Assembly (NCBI GenBank): GCA_036639135.1
Contig: JAVWJE010000025.1
Location: 1 to 22,607 of the forward strand
Direction of reading: 5' to 3'
Length of the DNA stretch: 22,607 nt
Source of the DNA: Carnobacterium_A sp036639135
GTDB taxonomy: Bacteria > Bacillota > Bacilli > Lactobacillales > Carnobacteriaceae
In this document: piece after piece, positions 1 through 7,926 of the stretch
Layout of the letters: every line of letters begins with the position of its first letter
How positions within the stretch are numbered: the stretch's first letter is position 1
Position numbers and translations under genes: made by a program
Notes under the pieces: generated by a model
Told to the model about the DNA's origin: nothing
The model's database searches: none
The model's input: only the letters and a program-made list of their open reading frames with translations

Positions 1-81
1 GTGAGATTTTTCTAGCCATGTAATCACGGCACTAAAAGCTTTTTGGCAGTCAACGGTTCCTTCGAGAAGTTCCCAGTTCAT
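1..81 (-). CDS. Partial CDS, N-terminus only, unidentified, translationally coupled to GH84 gene
   Basis: On the minus strand an ATG at 81-79 overlaps the TGA of the GH84 gene (ATGA, 4-nt overlap). It is preceded by GGAG 8 nt upstream, inside the end of that gene. The frame stays open to the window edge for 27 codons, starting MNWELLEGTVDCQKAF. The overlap and spacing indicate translational coupling, so this product probably acts with the glycosidase, for instance in the same glycan-degradation operon. I do not recognise the family from 27 residues; a glycosidase or sugar-processing enzyme is only a guess from context. The rest of the gene lies outside the window. Confidence 0.6.
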   Translation of the reverse strand, partial: MNWELLEGTVDCQKAFSAVITWLEKSH

Positions 82-1757
82 TTATTTTTCTCCAATACGA
101 TAGATTCTCCAACTGAGTTCCAGTATTGAACAAATTCAGCAGCCAGGTCTGTTCCAATTCTATTTGGGATTTCGTTTAACACTAATCGTGCATGTTTAAT
201 TTTTTCTTTGTCGCCTTTTTTTATAATGTTCCAGTAATTTAAATCTTCTTTTGTCCGTTTTAACCATGGGCTGATGTTGCTTTGGAAATTAGCGTCATTT
301 ATTTTTGAAAGCTTTTGGCTAGCTTCAACGAGCTGCTCTAATTGATTTGTGATAAAGTCTAAATCTTTATTCCAAATAGCTTGCTTTTGTTCAAATGTTA
401 GTACTTCTCGTGTGTACTTATTTGGGTTAAATGCAGTAAATATTTTTAATGCATGATGGTACTCTTCTGGCAAGTAACTAGTTAATGTTTTGTTCCAACT
501 ATCAGCTAGTTTAAAGCTACTTGAATCCCACAAAAATTGGCTCATATTTTGTATCGTTAGTTTAGATAATTCCCACTGAGCCATTGGATTAGAAACAATC
601 CCTAACACTTGAAAATCAGGTTGATTCAATAAAGGTGAACGATTTTCATAAGGACTTAAAAAGAGTAACTCATAATCTTTTTGGTAGTCATTTACGGGAA
701 CATTATCCCAAATAATCATTGGGCGATTATAAGCTGCAGCCATTGTCTTTATTTCAGAAGTTGTAATTTGTGCAGCTAAAGTAGATGGGCCAGTCCAGAA
801 TAAAGGCGTATCAGCAGGCATCTTTTGGCTTAAGATTTCAAGATAAGAAGAATCGTGGTGATTATCATATTCTGTTGGACAAACAACTAAACTGTAGTCT
901 TCTAGCTCACTTTTTAAAAAGTTATCCACTTGTGTAATGAGATAAGCATGTGCACTAGCAGATGAAGAAAACTTCTTTTTGGCATTGCCTTTTAGTAGAT
1001 AATCAATATCATCTAAAAGCAATCCGAAATGTTTAATACCAGTATCGATCATCTGTTGAAGTTTATCGGTCAAAATACTAACTTCTTTTGTTTGAGTATA
1101 ATCAATATCATTTCCAGGGCTAATCATGTAATAAAAATCAATCATTTCCTTTTCAGCGGTGAGAACTAATTCTTCAAATTTAGTCCGTTCAGTTTCTGGA
1201 TAAAGTGTACGCCATAATGTCCTTTGGTATTCGTCGTCTTTTGGAGCATACATGTACGTGTTCATACGGTTTTTACCAAGGTAGTTTAAAACATCTAGTC
1301 TGTCAGAATGTTTCCATGGTATACCGTAGAACCCTTCAATGACTCCACGAATTTGAAAAGAAGTAGTGTGTGCAAGAGTTAGGATTAAACAAGCAGTACC
1401 ATGAGCTGTTTTTTCAAAGATTAAATTCAAAGCTTCAGTAGCATAGCGAAAACCGCGTAGATTTTTTGTTTTGATAATGATTTCATTTCGTTTTGTTACC
1501 ATTAAAGAAAAGCTATCTGGTTTAAGGTTACGATCGAATTCATGTATGAGTTCCATATCGGATTCTCCCGAATAATCAGTTGCGACCATTTCAAAAAGGC
1601 TGTTTTTTAAACTATCACCAAAAACATCTTGAAATGTTTCGAAGCGAAAAAACTTTCCTGAAAATTTAATGGTTACCTTATCTTTTGAAAAAAAGAGGTA
1701 ATCTCCTTTCGTATAAACTTCTTGATAAGCAGAGAATTTTTGCGTTAATTTTTCCAA
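78..1757 (-). CDS. GH84 family beta-N-acetylglucosaminidase (NagJ / O-GlcNAcase / hyaluronidase type)
   Basis: This is a retaining glycoside hydrolase predicted to remove terminal beta-linked GlcNAc from glycoproteins or glycans by substrate-assisted catalysis. From a TTG start the protein has 559 residues. Residues ~1-130 form the N-terminal GH20b-like alpha/beta domain. Residues ~135-430 form the (beta/alpha)8 barrel, with GVIEGFYG (~138-145) opening it and the paired catalytic aspartates in LLLDDIDY (Asp249-Asp250). A helical C-terminal part follows. I chose TTG at 1757 because a perfect AGGAGG (1765-1770) lies 7 nt upstream; the in-frame ATG at 1796 lies upstream of that site and has no ribosome site. 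No signal peptide is visible from the TTG, so the enzyme is probably cytoplasmic, or it acts on imported glycans. Its stop overlaps the start of the next gene. GH84 is a confident call; natural substrate is not. Confidence 0.9.
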   Translation of the reverse strand: MEKLTQKFSAYQEVYTKGDYLFFSKDKVTIKFSGKFFRFETFQDVFGDSLKNSLFEMVATDYSGESDMELIHEFDRNLKPDSFSLMVTKRNEIIIKTKNLRGFRYATEALNLIFEKTAHGTACLILTLAHTTSFQIRGVIEGFYGIPWKHSDRLDVLNYLGKNRMNTYMYAPKDDEYQRTLWRTLYPETERTKFEELVLTAEKEMIDFYYMISPGNDIDYTQTKEVSILTDKLQQMIDTGIKHFGLLLDDIDYLLKGNAKKKFSSSASAHAYLITQVDNFLKSELEDYSLVVCPTEYDNHHDSSYLEILSQKMPADTPLFWTGPSTLAAQITTSEIKTMAAAYNRPMIIWDNVPVNDYQKDYELLFLSPYENRSPLLNQPDFQVLGIVSNPMAQWELSKLTIQNMSQFLWDSSSFKLADSWNKTLTSYLPEEYHHALKIFTAFNPNKYTREVLTFEQKQAIWNKDLDFITNQLEQLVEASQKLSKINDANFQSNISPWLKRTKEDLNYWNIIKKGDKEKIKHARLVLNEIPNRIGTDLAAEFVQYWNSVGESIVLEKNK

Positions 1758-1967
1758 TTTATTTCCTCCTAAAAAATACTGGCTACTGAATGTCATTTAC
1801 TCAATAGGCCTACTGGCTAGTTTGATTGATTACCTTCATTTTACTATTAATCTGAATTTTTAAAAGAAACAAACTATAGTGAAATAAGCACGAATTTAAG
1901 GTATTTGTTAACTGTGTCTACTTTTCTACAGTTTAGTAAATAAGTCGTTAGAATTAAATAACTGTAG

Positions 1968-1973
1968 TATAAT
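1968..1973 (+). promoter_or_regulatory. Candidate -10 element for the diguanylate cyclase gene
   Basis: A consensus TATAAT lies about 65 nt upstream of the GTG start. The hexamer 17 nt upstream (TCGTTA, 1945-1950) is a poor -35, so this promoter may be weak or activator-dependent. The perfect -10 is seen; its use is inferred. Confidence 0.4.
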
Positions 1974-2039
1974 AAAAGGATATACGAATGATAGGTCTAC
2001 ACTTTTAAAAAACAGACTAAAATAAGGAGGATTATCAAT

Positions 2040-3155
2040 GTGTTAACGTTTTATGATGGTTTTTTTCTAAATCTGTGTGTATTGGTTGCTTCTTTATTTA
2101 TTTACAAAGAAATACTTAAAAAAGGTTCAATAGAAACACAAAATAGAAAAACTGATATTATTCAAGGTATTTTAGGTGGTTTATTAGCAGCGGTTTTAAT
2201 GCGTTTTAGTATCGATACGGGAGTCGGAGTGAATTCGATAATTGATCTTCGAATTGTATCCTTTATGTTAGTTGTTATTTATGGGAATTGGCTGTCTACT
2301 TCAATAACAGCGACTTTAATTATCGTTACAAGGTTTATGATGGGTGTAAGTGTATACGCCTTTACTAACATTATCTTTGTGCTGTTGTCGTGGATCATTT
2401 TTTGCTACGGCTTTAAAAAAATTAAAAACCAATGGGTCTCTATTGTCATTACACTTAGTTTAAGTAATGTTGTTTATACGATATTATCTATTTTATTCCT
2501 AACGACGAAATCTCTTAATATAGCGCTAGTAATAAATTATTGGATCATTTGTATTATAGGTGGACTTATTGCTGTTTACATAATGGAACACTTAAATAAA
2601 AGTCATGTTTTATTTAAAGAAAATAGAAATTTTGCTTTCACAGACTCTTTGACGGGCTTAAATAATGTGCGTAGTTTCGATATTGCTTTTAATAAAGCAA
2701 AAAAAAGATTAGAAAACACCAAAGGCAGTCTCACTATTATGATCTTAGATATTGATCATTTTAAACAGATCAATGATACTTATGGACATCTAGAAGGTGA
2801 TGCTATATTAAGAAAAGTAGGAACTATTTTGAAAATGAGTCAAGGACCAAGAGAAATAGTTTCAAGAAACGGTGGAGAAGAATTTTCAGTTTTGCTCAAC
2901 GACTATAGTCTTGAAGAAGCTCATAAAAGAGCAGAATCACTGAGAAAAGTAATCGAAAATTCATTTTTTATGATAAAGAATGGTACAATGTCTCTTCATA
3001 TCACTATTTCTATAGGCATTACAACATATGAAGATACAACAACAGATATTGATCAACTTTATGATCACGCTGATCAAGCACTTTATGTAGCGAAAAAAAG
3101 TGGCAGAAATAAAGTTTGTTCCTATGAACAAGTTATTGAATTAACATCTGATTAA
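2040..3155 (+). CDS. Membrane diguanylate cyclase, 5TMR-LYT sensor plus GGDEF
   Basis: This 371-residue protein is predicted to make cyclic di-GMP from two GTP. The N-terminal ~185 residues hold about six membrane segments with a 5TMR-LYT signature: a glycine-rich helix, then DLR at ~69-71, then RFMMG at ~98-102, the fold found in LytS-type sensors. The GGDEF domain spans ~195-365, with DxLTGL (202-207), DIDHFKQIND (237-246), the active-site loop GGEEF (278-282) and the final AKKSGRN. The RxxD inhibitory site expected five residues before GGEEF reads GPRE, so product inhibition at a canonical I-site is probably absent. The start is GTG at 2040, 9 nt after AAGGAGG (2024-2030). An ATG at 2038 overlaps it but reads only ATG TGT TAA. 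The gene is monocistronic with its own terminator. Confidence 0.93.
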   Translation: MLTFYDGFFLNLCVLVASLFIYKEILKKGSIETQNRKTDIIQGILGGLLAAVLMRFSIDTGVGVNSIIDLRIVSFMLVVIYGNWLSTSITATLIIVTRFMMGVSVYAFTNIIFVLLSWIIFCYGFKKIKNQWVSIVITLSLSNVVYTILSILFLTTKSLNIALVINYWIICIIGGLIAVYIMEHLNKSHVLFKENRNFAFTDSLTGLNNVRSFDIAFNKAKKRLENTKGSLTIMILDIDHFKQINDTYGHLEGDAILRKVGTILKMSQGPREIVSRNGGEEFSVLLNDYSLEEAHKRAESLRKVIENSFFMIKNGTMSLHITISIGITTYEDTTTDIDQLYDHADQALYVAKKSGRNKVCSYEQVIELTSD

Positions 3156-3183
3156 AAGATCCTATAATTTTTGGGTCTTTTTT
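3154..3183 (+). terminator. Rho-independent terminator of the diguanylate cyclase gene
   Basis: A 9-bp stem (AAAAGATCC / GGGTCTTTT, one G-U pair) with a 10-nt loop runs into a T tract. It begins at the stop codon. Confidence 0.8.
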
Positions 3184-3253
3184 ATTTTGTTTACTATATT
3201 CAACGTTAATAAAATTATTTGAAAATGAAACTGTTTTCTTTGAAATTAAATGC

Positions 3254-3282
3254 TTGAAGAATGGTAGTTCTCATGTTATATT
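3254..3282 (+). promoter_or_regulatory. Strong sigma-A promoter for the first OppA-like gene
   Basis: TTGAAG (3254-3259), a 17-nt spacer and TATATT (3277-3282), with an extended -10 TGT directly in front. It lies about 175 nt upstream of the ATG, so a 5' leader of roughly 165 nt is expected. Confidence 0.75.
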
Positions 3283-3309
3283 TTAATTAAATTTTAATCT
3301 AATTTTAAT
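3280..3309 (+). repeat. Three phased ATTTTAAT octamers downstream of the -10
   Basis: Perfect copies of ATTTTAAT start at 3280, 3291 and 3302, an exact 11-bp period, so all three present on one face of the helix. They span the expected transcription start. Tandem half-sites on a one-turn period are typical of OmpR/PhoB-family response regulators. The regulator is not identified, and AT-richness makes chance occurrence possible. Confidence 0.5.
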
Positions 3310-3457
3310 TTAAAAAGTGGGATTGATAAAACAAAAAACTGAACAAATAGGAAACAGTATGATTTGTTATATCATAAAAGATAAAAAGAAAGTACTGTAA
3401 AAGACCACTATTAAAATAAGATGATGATTAAAAAAAGAACATGAGGGAGGAAAATGT

Positions 3458-5116
3458 ATGAATTTAAAGAATAAGTTAATCGGGTTGTCATGGCTAGCAT
3501 TAGTAAGTACATTAATGGCTTGTGGAAATTCAGATACATCAAAAGATAGTTCTTCAAATCGTTCACAAAAAGAAAATAAGCAAAAGATATCTATTATGGC
3601 CGAGCAAGAGATTGGCTCAATGAATACATTAGCTTCCCAAGACTCGGATGGATTTATAGCGCAAAACCAAGTATTTGAAGGGTTATACACACTTGACGAA
3701 AAAGATAATATCATTCCAGCAGTAGCGTTAGATATGCCGGAAATTTCAGAAGATGGCTTAACGTATACGATTAAGTTACGAGAAGATTCTGTTTGGTCAA
3801 ATGGAGATCCTGTTACAGCTCATGATTTTATTTATGCTTGGAAACGTTTGGCAAATCCAGAGACAGCTGCTAACTACGGATTTTTAGTGGATGGAACGAT
3901 CCTCAATGGGTCTGATGTCCTGTTAGGGAAAAAAGGCGTAAATGAATTAGGAGTTAAAGCACTAGATGATTATACCGTTGAACTAACTCTTGAAAATCCA
4001 GTTCCTTATTTTACTTCACTATTAGCATTTAATCCTTTTTATCCACAAAATGAAAAATTTGTTACGAGTGAAGGCAATGACTATGCTATGAATAGCGAAC
4101 ATATGCTTTACAACGGACCATTTGTGATGGAAGATTGGTCAAATGCAAGCACAAGTTGGAAATTTGTAAAAAATGACCAGTATTGGGATTCAAAAAGCGT
4201 AAAAGCAGATGAAATCAACTTCCAAGTAATCAAAGAAGTTGGAACAGCTATTAATCTATATGACTCAAAACAATTAGATTTTGCGTTTGTTTCTGGAGAG
4301 TACGCAAGTCAAAGGAAAGATGATCCAGACTTTGTTGCTACTCCTAGTGCGTATGTTTATTATTTCAAACTAAACCAATTAAGAGATGGAAAAGATACTA
4401 TCTTTGCTAACAAAAACGTTCGAAAAGCATTTGGTTATGCAGTAGATAAGGAATCTTTGGTTGATAGTGTCTTAAAAGACGGATCCAAAGCTGTCTACGG
4501 TTTTGTCCCTTCAGATTTTGTTGAGAATCCTGAAACAGGTGAAGATTATCGAAAAGAAGCAGGTGACTTTTTAGTAACCGATAAAAAAGAAGCCCTTAAA
4601 CATTGGAAAGAAGCTCAAAAGGAAATTGGCGATACTATCTCAATTGAACTGTTAACGACTGATGGCGAGACAGACAAAAAAGTAGCACAGTATTTGCAAA
4701 GTCAATTAGAAGAAACATTACCAGGACTTAAATTAACGATTCGTTCAGTCCCTCAACAGAATTCTATTCAACTAACGAGAGATTCTAACTATGAGTTAGC
4801 ATTTGGTCGCTGGGGCCCAGATTATCAAGATCCAATGACTTACCTTGCTAACTTAAGAAGTGGTGGAAATTCTAATTATGGAAACCCTGAATACGATGCA
4901 ATGTTGGATGAGGCATCAACAACTTTAGCTAATGATCCTTTGAAAAGATGGGAAGAATTGATTGCTGCAGAAAAATTATTAATTGATCAAGATGCAGGTA
5001 TTGTACCTGTTTACCAAAAATATGTAACAACTTTACAAAATAGTAAATTAAAAGGCATCGCACATCACAACTTTGGTAGTCCATATTCTTATAAAAAAGC
5101 TTATTTAGATGATTAA
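3458..5116 (+). CDS. Oligopeptide ABC transporter substrate-binding lipoprotein (OppA-like, SBP_bac_5)
   Basis: This is an extracellular, membrane-anchored peptide-binding protein of 552 residues. A lipoprotein signal peptide ends in the lipobox LMAC with the lipidated Cys22, followed by a Ser/Lys-rich linker. The SBP_bac_5 domain follows, with the family phrases ISEDGLTYTIKLREDSVWSNGDPVTAHDF split over ~90-120 and RKAFGYAVDKESL near 325. The start at 3458 follows GGGAGG; the ATG 8 nt earlier closes after six codons. No oppBCDF permease or ATPase genes are adjacent. The protein must therefore share permeases encoded elsewhere or act as a peptide sensor or receptor, as some orphan OppA paralogues do. 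A paralogue lies at 16918. Family call is secure; peptide specificity is unknown. Confidence 0.95.
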   Translation: MNLKNKLIGLSWLALVSTLMACGNSDTSKDSSSNRSQKENKQKISIMAEQEIGSMNTLASQDSDGFIAQNQVFEGLYTLDEKDNIIPAVALDMPEISEDGLTYTIKLREDSVWSNGDPVTAHDFIYAWKRLANPETAANYGFLVDGTILNGSDVLLGKKGVNELGVKALDDYTVELTLENPVPYFTSLLAFNPFYPQNEKFVTSEGNDYAMNSEHMLYNGPFVMEDWSNASTSWKFVKNDQYWDSKSVKADEINFQVIKEVGTAINLYDSKQLDFAFVSGEYASQRKDDPDFVATPSAYVYYFKLNQLRDGKDTIFANKNVRKAFGYAVDKESLVDSVLKDGSKAVYGFVPSDFVENPETGEDYRKEAGDFLVTDKKEALKHWKEAQKEIGDTISIELLTTDGETDKKVAQYLQSQLEETLPGLKLTIRSVPQQNSIQLTRDSNYELAFGRWGPDYQDPMTYLANLRSGGNSNYGNPEYDAMLDEASTTLANDPLKRWEELIAAEKLLIDQDAGIVPVYQKYVTTLQNSKLKGIAHHNFGSPYSYKKAYLDD

Positions 5117-5238
5117 CCTAAAGCGTTTAGTCTTGAATAAGTATAGGGTGGTGATAAGCCAACAATTATGGTTCTTTCGTTAACCGTTAAGTTTACTTTT
5201 GAAGTCTGTTTTAAGACAACTGGTTAAACATATAAAAT

Positions 5239-5269
5239 AGGTTGAGACAAAAGTCTCAACCTTCTTATT
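5239..5269 (+). terminator. Terminator downstream of the first OppA-like gene
   Basis: A perfect 10-bp stem AGGTTGAGAC / GTCTCAACCT closes on an AAAA loop and is followed by TCTTATTT. It lies 122 nt beyond the stop codon. The core resembles the GAGAC-AAAA-GTCTC hairpins common in enterococci, listeriae and relatives. Confidence 0.75.
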
Positions 5270-5319
5270 TATTAAGAGACAGTTTTTTATAAATTGTTTT
5301 ACAGCAAAGGAGATAAAAA

Positions 5320-7428
5320 ATGGAGACTTTTCATTTTTACCAAACAGGTATAAAAGTTGCAACGTTATTTATTGATAAGACAAAGACAAGTATTAAAATG
5401 TGGAATATTTTTAATGGTGAATGGGATTTAAAAACCGTACTTAATGAAGAACAAAAGAATTTTTTAACACGATACTTGATGATGGATATTGATTTTATAT
5501 TAACTCATTTAAAAGAATTTAAAGAGTTCCCATTATCTAAAAATAAAGAGACACAAATAAAAACCTCTTGGGGTGGAACTTATTCTAAATGGACAGAGAC
5601 AATCTGGGCTGAAAGGAAAAAAAGTAATCCTCTTGATATCCTTCATAAGGATGGAGTATTTGTAGGGCTTGTTACAACAAATAGAGAAGCAACTTCTTTG
5701 TTTATAAAAGACGGCTATGAAGATGAAACCATCGTAAATGAATGGAAGAAGAAAGATTTATTAATAGAGAGACCGTATGGTGTTGAAAATAAGTTAACAG
5801 AAATGGTCCCAATGCGTGATGGTGTTCATTTAGCGACAGATATTTTTCTTCCTAAGACAACTGAAATGAAAAAATTCCCAATTATTATGGCTCGTACTCC
5901 ATATGGTAAAGAACGTTATTCTGAGGCTCATTATCGCTTTGTACAAAGAGGCTATGCGGTAGTTGTGCAAGATGTGAGGGGTCGAAATAAATCAGAAGGC
6001 GTGAACCGTTCCATGCAAAATGAGCGCGATGATGGGGATGATACGTTAAATTGGCTAGCTAATCAAGACTGGTGTGATGGTGAAATTGGCATGTTAGGTG
6101 GTTCATATGGTGGTTTCGTTCAATGGGCCGCAGCATCTTCAGGTAATCCTCATTTGAAAGCAATGGTCAGCATTGTGACTGCAGGAAGTCCATTTGTGGA
6201 TATGCGACGTAAAGGAGGAACGTTAATTTCTGGTGGGATTCCATTGGAGTTTGCTTTATCAGAAAAAATATTTAATCCTAGTTTAATGGATAGAGATGAC
6301 TGGGATAAATTAATGAAAATCAGACCACTTGAAAAGATTGCTGAGGCTGGATTGGGTTATCAAATTAAACGATTTAATGAATCGTTGCAACACGTAAATT
6401 ATGATGAGTATTGGCATGAAATGAATTGGTATGCACGAAAAGAGAAAATTAATGTCCCAGCTTTAATCATTTCAGGTTGGTACGATGATAATGGAACAGG
6501 AACAACTGAAGCTATCAAAGTAACGGATCATTATCCTAAAGGACGTAGGAAAATTATCTTAGGACCGTGGCTGCATAAAGGAAATTCTACTAGAGATTTG
6601 GGCGATATTGCTTTAGGAAATGCCACTTTACGATACGATATCGATTTGCAACATGTGTTATGGTTTGAAAAATTCTTGAAACATAAGGAAAATGGAGTAA
6701 ACGATGAGCCCAGTGTTGAATACTATACGGTGAATGAAAATAAATGGAAGTTTGCTTCTCAATGGCCTCCTGAAAATGGAACGAAAAAGGATTTTTATTT
6801 AGCAAGTAACGGACAATCAAACGGTTCAGATGGAACTGGGAAATTAGCAGAGAAACCAACTTTAGATACACAAGAAGATGTCTATGACTATGATCCAAAA
6901 GACCCCGTGACTCATCTAATTGATTTGTCTTTAAATGAGATTTGCTTCCCAAATAATTATCAAGAAATAGAAAAAAGAAAAGATATCTTATGCTATACAA
7001 CTGAACCTTTTCTTAATGAAATAGTCATTACGGGTCAAATAAAAGTTGGCTTTTATGCTAAGAGTACCGCTGTTGATACAGATTGGGTTGTTCGTCTAAC
7101 GGATGTCTCCCTGAATGGTGTATCAACAAACTTAGCTGAAGGAATGCTTTGTGCTAGATTTAGAGATAGTTTTACCGATCCTAGTTTCCTCATCCCGGAA
7201 AAAGTTTACTATTATGAAATGGAAACATCAAAAATATCCAACCAATTTAAAACAGGTCATCGCTTAAGATTAGATATAACAAGCAGTGCCGAAAATTATA
7301 TCTTCCCACATAGCAATACTGAAAATGGAGTCAATTCAACAGAAACGATTGTAGCAACACAAACGATTTTAACAGGTAAAAAATATCCTTCTAAAATTAC
7401 AGTTAATGTCGAAAAAAATTCATTTTAA
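5320..7428 (+). CDS. CocE/NonD family serine hydrolase (X-Pro dipeptidyl-peptidase S15-like)
   Basis: This 702-residue alpha/beta hydrolase probably acts on acyl or peptidyl bonds in the cytoplasm; no signal peptide is seen. Residues ~155-425 form the S15/CocE hydrolase domain: MRDGVHLATDIFLP, then VQDVRGRNKSEG, then the nucleophile elbow GGSYGGF with Ser262. The likely acid is Asp389 in SGWYDD and the base His419 in LGPWLHKG. Residues ~445-700 match the C-terminal jelly-roll of this family (PepX_C). A ~150-residue N-terminal region is not part of the classical CocE core; I do not recognise it. The start is set by AAAGGAG ahead of ATG. The true substrate (X-Pro peptide, glutaryl or ester compound) cannot be told from sequence; the family includes PepX, cocaine esterase and acylases. 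Confidence 0.88.
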   Translation: METFHFYQTGIKVATLFIDKTKTSIKMWNIFNGEWDLKTVLNEEQKNFLTRYLMMDIDFILTHLKEFKEFPLSKNKETQIKTSWGGTYSKWTETIWAERKKSNPLDILHKDGVFVGLVTTNREATSLFIKDGYEDETIVNEWKKKDLLIERPYGVENKLTEMVPMRDGVHLATDIFLPKTTEMKKFPIIMARTPYGKERYSEAHYRFVQRGYAVVVQDVRGRNKSEGVNRSMQNERDDGDDTLNWLANQDWCDGEIGMLGGSYGGFVQWAAASSGNPHLKAMVSIVTAGSPFVDMRRKGGTLISGGIPLEFALSEKIFNPSLMDRDDWDKLMKIRPLEKIAEAGLGYQIKRFNESLQHVNYDEYWHEMNWYARKEKINVPALIISGWYDDNGTGTTEAIKVTDHYPKGRRKIILGPWLHKGNSTRDLGDIALGNATLRYDIDLQHVLWFEKFLKHKENGVNDEPSVEYYTVNENKWKFASQWPPENGTKKDFYLASNGQSNGSDGTGKLAEKPTLDTQEDVYDYDPKDPVTHLIDLSLNEICFPNNYQEIEKRKDILCYTTEPFLNEIVITGQIKVGFYAKSTAVDTDWVVRLTDVSLNGVSTNLAEGMLCARFRDSFTDPSFLIPEKVYYYEMETSKISNQFKTGHRLRLDITSSAENYIFPHSNTENGVNSTETIVATQTILTGKKYPSKITVNVEKNSF

Positions 7429-7448
7429 TTTTTCTTTTTCAAGGCATA

Positions 7449-7487
7449 GAAAAAAGATTTAGACAAAAAAGTCTAAATCTTTTTTTG
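7449..7487 (+). terminator. Terminator of the CocE-like hydrolase gene
   Basis: A 14-bp stem (AAAAAGATTTAGAC, 7451-7464, with GTCTAAATCTTTTT, 7471-7484) around an AAAAAA loop is followed by more T. The symmetrical A/T flanks would also work on the minus strand. Confidence 0.85.
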
Positions 7488-7830
7488 ATTCGTTTTTCTC
7501 TATTTTTTAGTTATAATCTTTGTGATAAAGTGTTTTAGTTGTTGTGTTCGTATCCTGTGTGAGATAGCTGTGTAAGTGCATTGAGGGCGATTTCATGTTT
7601 TTAAAATGTATGAAATGAATACGGTTTATTCTGATTGAATCAGACAATACTAGCAGGTAGAAAAACATGAAAGAGCTTGTTTTTTTAATTGAAAACACAT
7701 ATGAAAACTTCCGGTTGCTTACTATGTAATTATTGTAAATTATAGAGTGGTTTTTTAATAACAGTATTAATTTTTTTAAATCATAGATACAGAATAGATA
7801 ACTTTGAATAGTTATACTGGTTATTCAAAA
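7488..7830. other. Intergenic stretch without a supported gene
   Basis: No reading frame here has both a ribosome site and plausible coding content. Two structured elements are visible: a perfect 15-bp palindrome TCTGATTGAATCAGA at 7630-7644, and an 8-bp hairpin TTTGAATA / TATTCAAA at 7803-7829, just upstream of the promoter of the next gene. Either could be an operator; a small RNA cannot be excluded. Confidence 0.4.
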
Positions 7831-7837
7831 AAATCAA

Positions 7838-7865
7838 TTGACTTTTTTTAAGTATGTGATAAAAT
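7838..7865 (+). promoter_or_regulatory. Sigma-A promoter of the EIIC-like / ketopantoate reductase operon
   Basis: TTGACT (7838-7843), a 16-nt spacer and TAAAAT (7860-7865), with an extended -10 TGA immediately in front. Expected transcription start about 7872. Confidence 0.7.
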
Positions 7866-7883
7866 GAACTAGTAAATAGTTTT

Positions 7884-7899
7884 TGTGAATCGAATCACA
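7884..7899 (+). promoter_or_regulatory. CRP/FNR-family or Rex-like operator TGTGA-N6-TCACA
   Basis: TGTGAATCGAATCACA matches the CRP-type consensus TGTGA-N6-TCACA at all ten defined bases. It also reads as a Rex-like site: with one flanking base each side, TTGTGAA is a perfect half-site and ATCACAT a 5/7 half-site. It lies roughly +12 to +28 relative to the predicted start, a position suited to repression. The cognate regulator is not in the window. Confidence 0.6.
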
Positions 7900-7926
7900 T
7901 TCAAATAAGAAGGGTTGAGTTTAAGA

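Noticed and set aside
3213..3227. CodY-like box AATTATTTGAAAATG upstream of the first OppA-like promoter
   Set aside because: It matches 12 of 15 bases of the CodY consensus, which is common by chance in DNA this AT-rich, and it lies outside the promoter core. Worth a scan, but not strong enough to annotate.
3359..3400. 13-codon ORF in the leader of the first OppA-like gene (starts MICYII)
   Set aside because: Only a weak AGGA ribosome site, one Cys codon, and no terminator or alternative pairing follows, unlike the leader at 16486.
6590..7000. Minus-strand 136-codon ORF inside the CocE-like gene
   Set aside because: Antisense to a clear hydrolase domain with no supporting signals.
7507..7698. 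Minus-strand 63-codon ORF in the gap before the EIIC-like gene
   Set aside because: GTG start, no proper ribosome site, low-complexity content, and no family resemblance.
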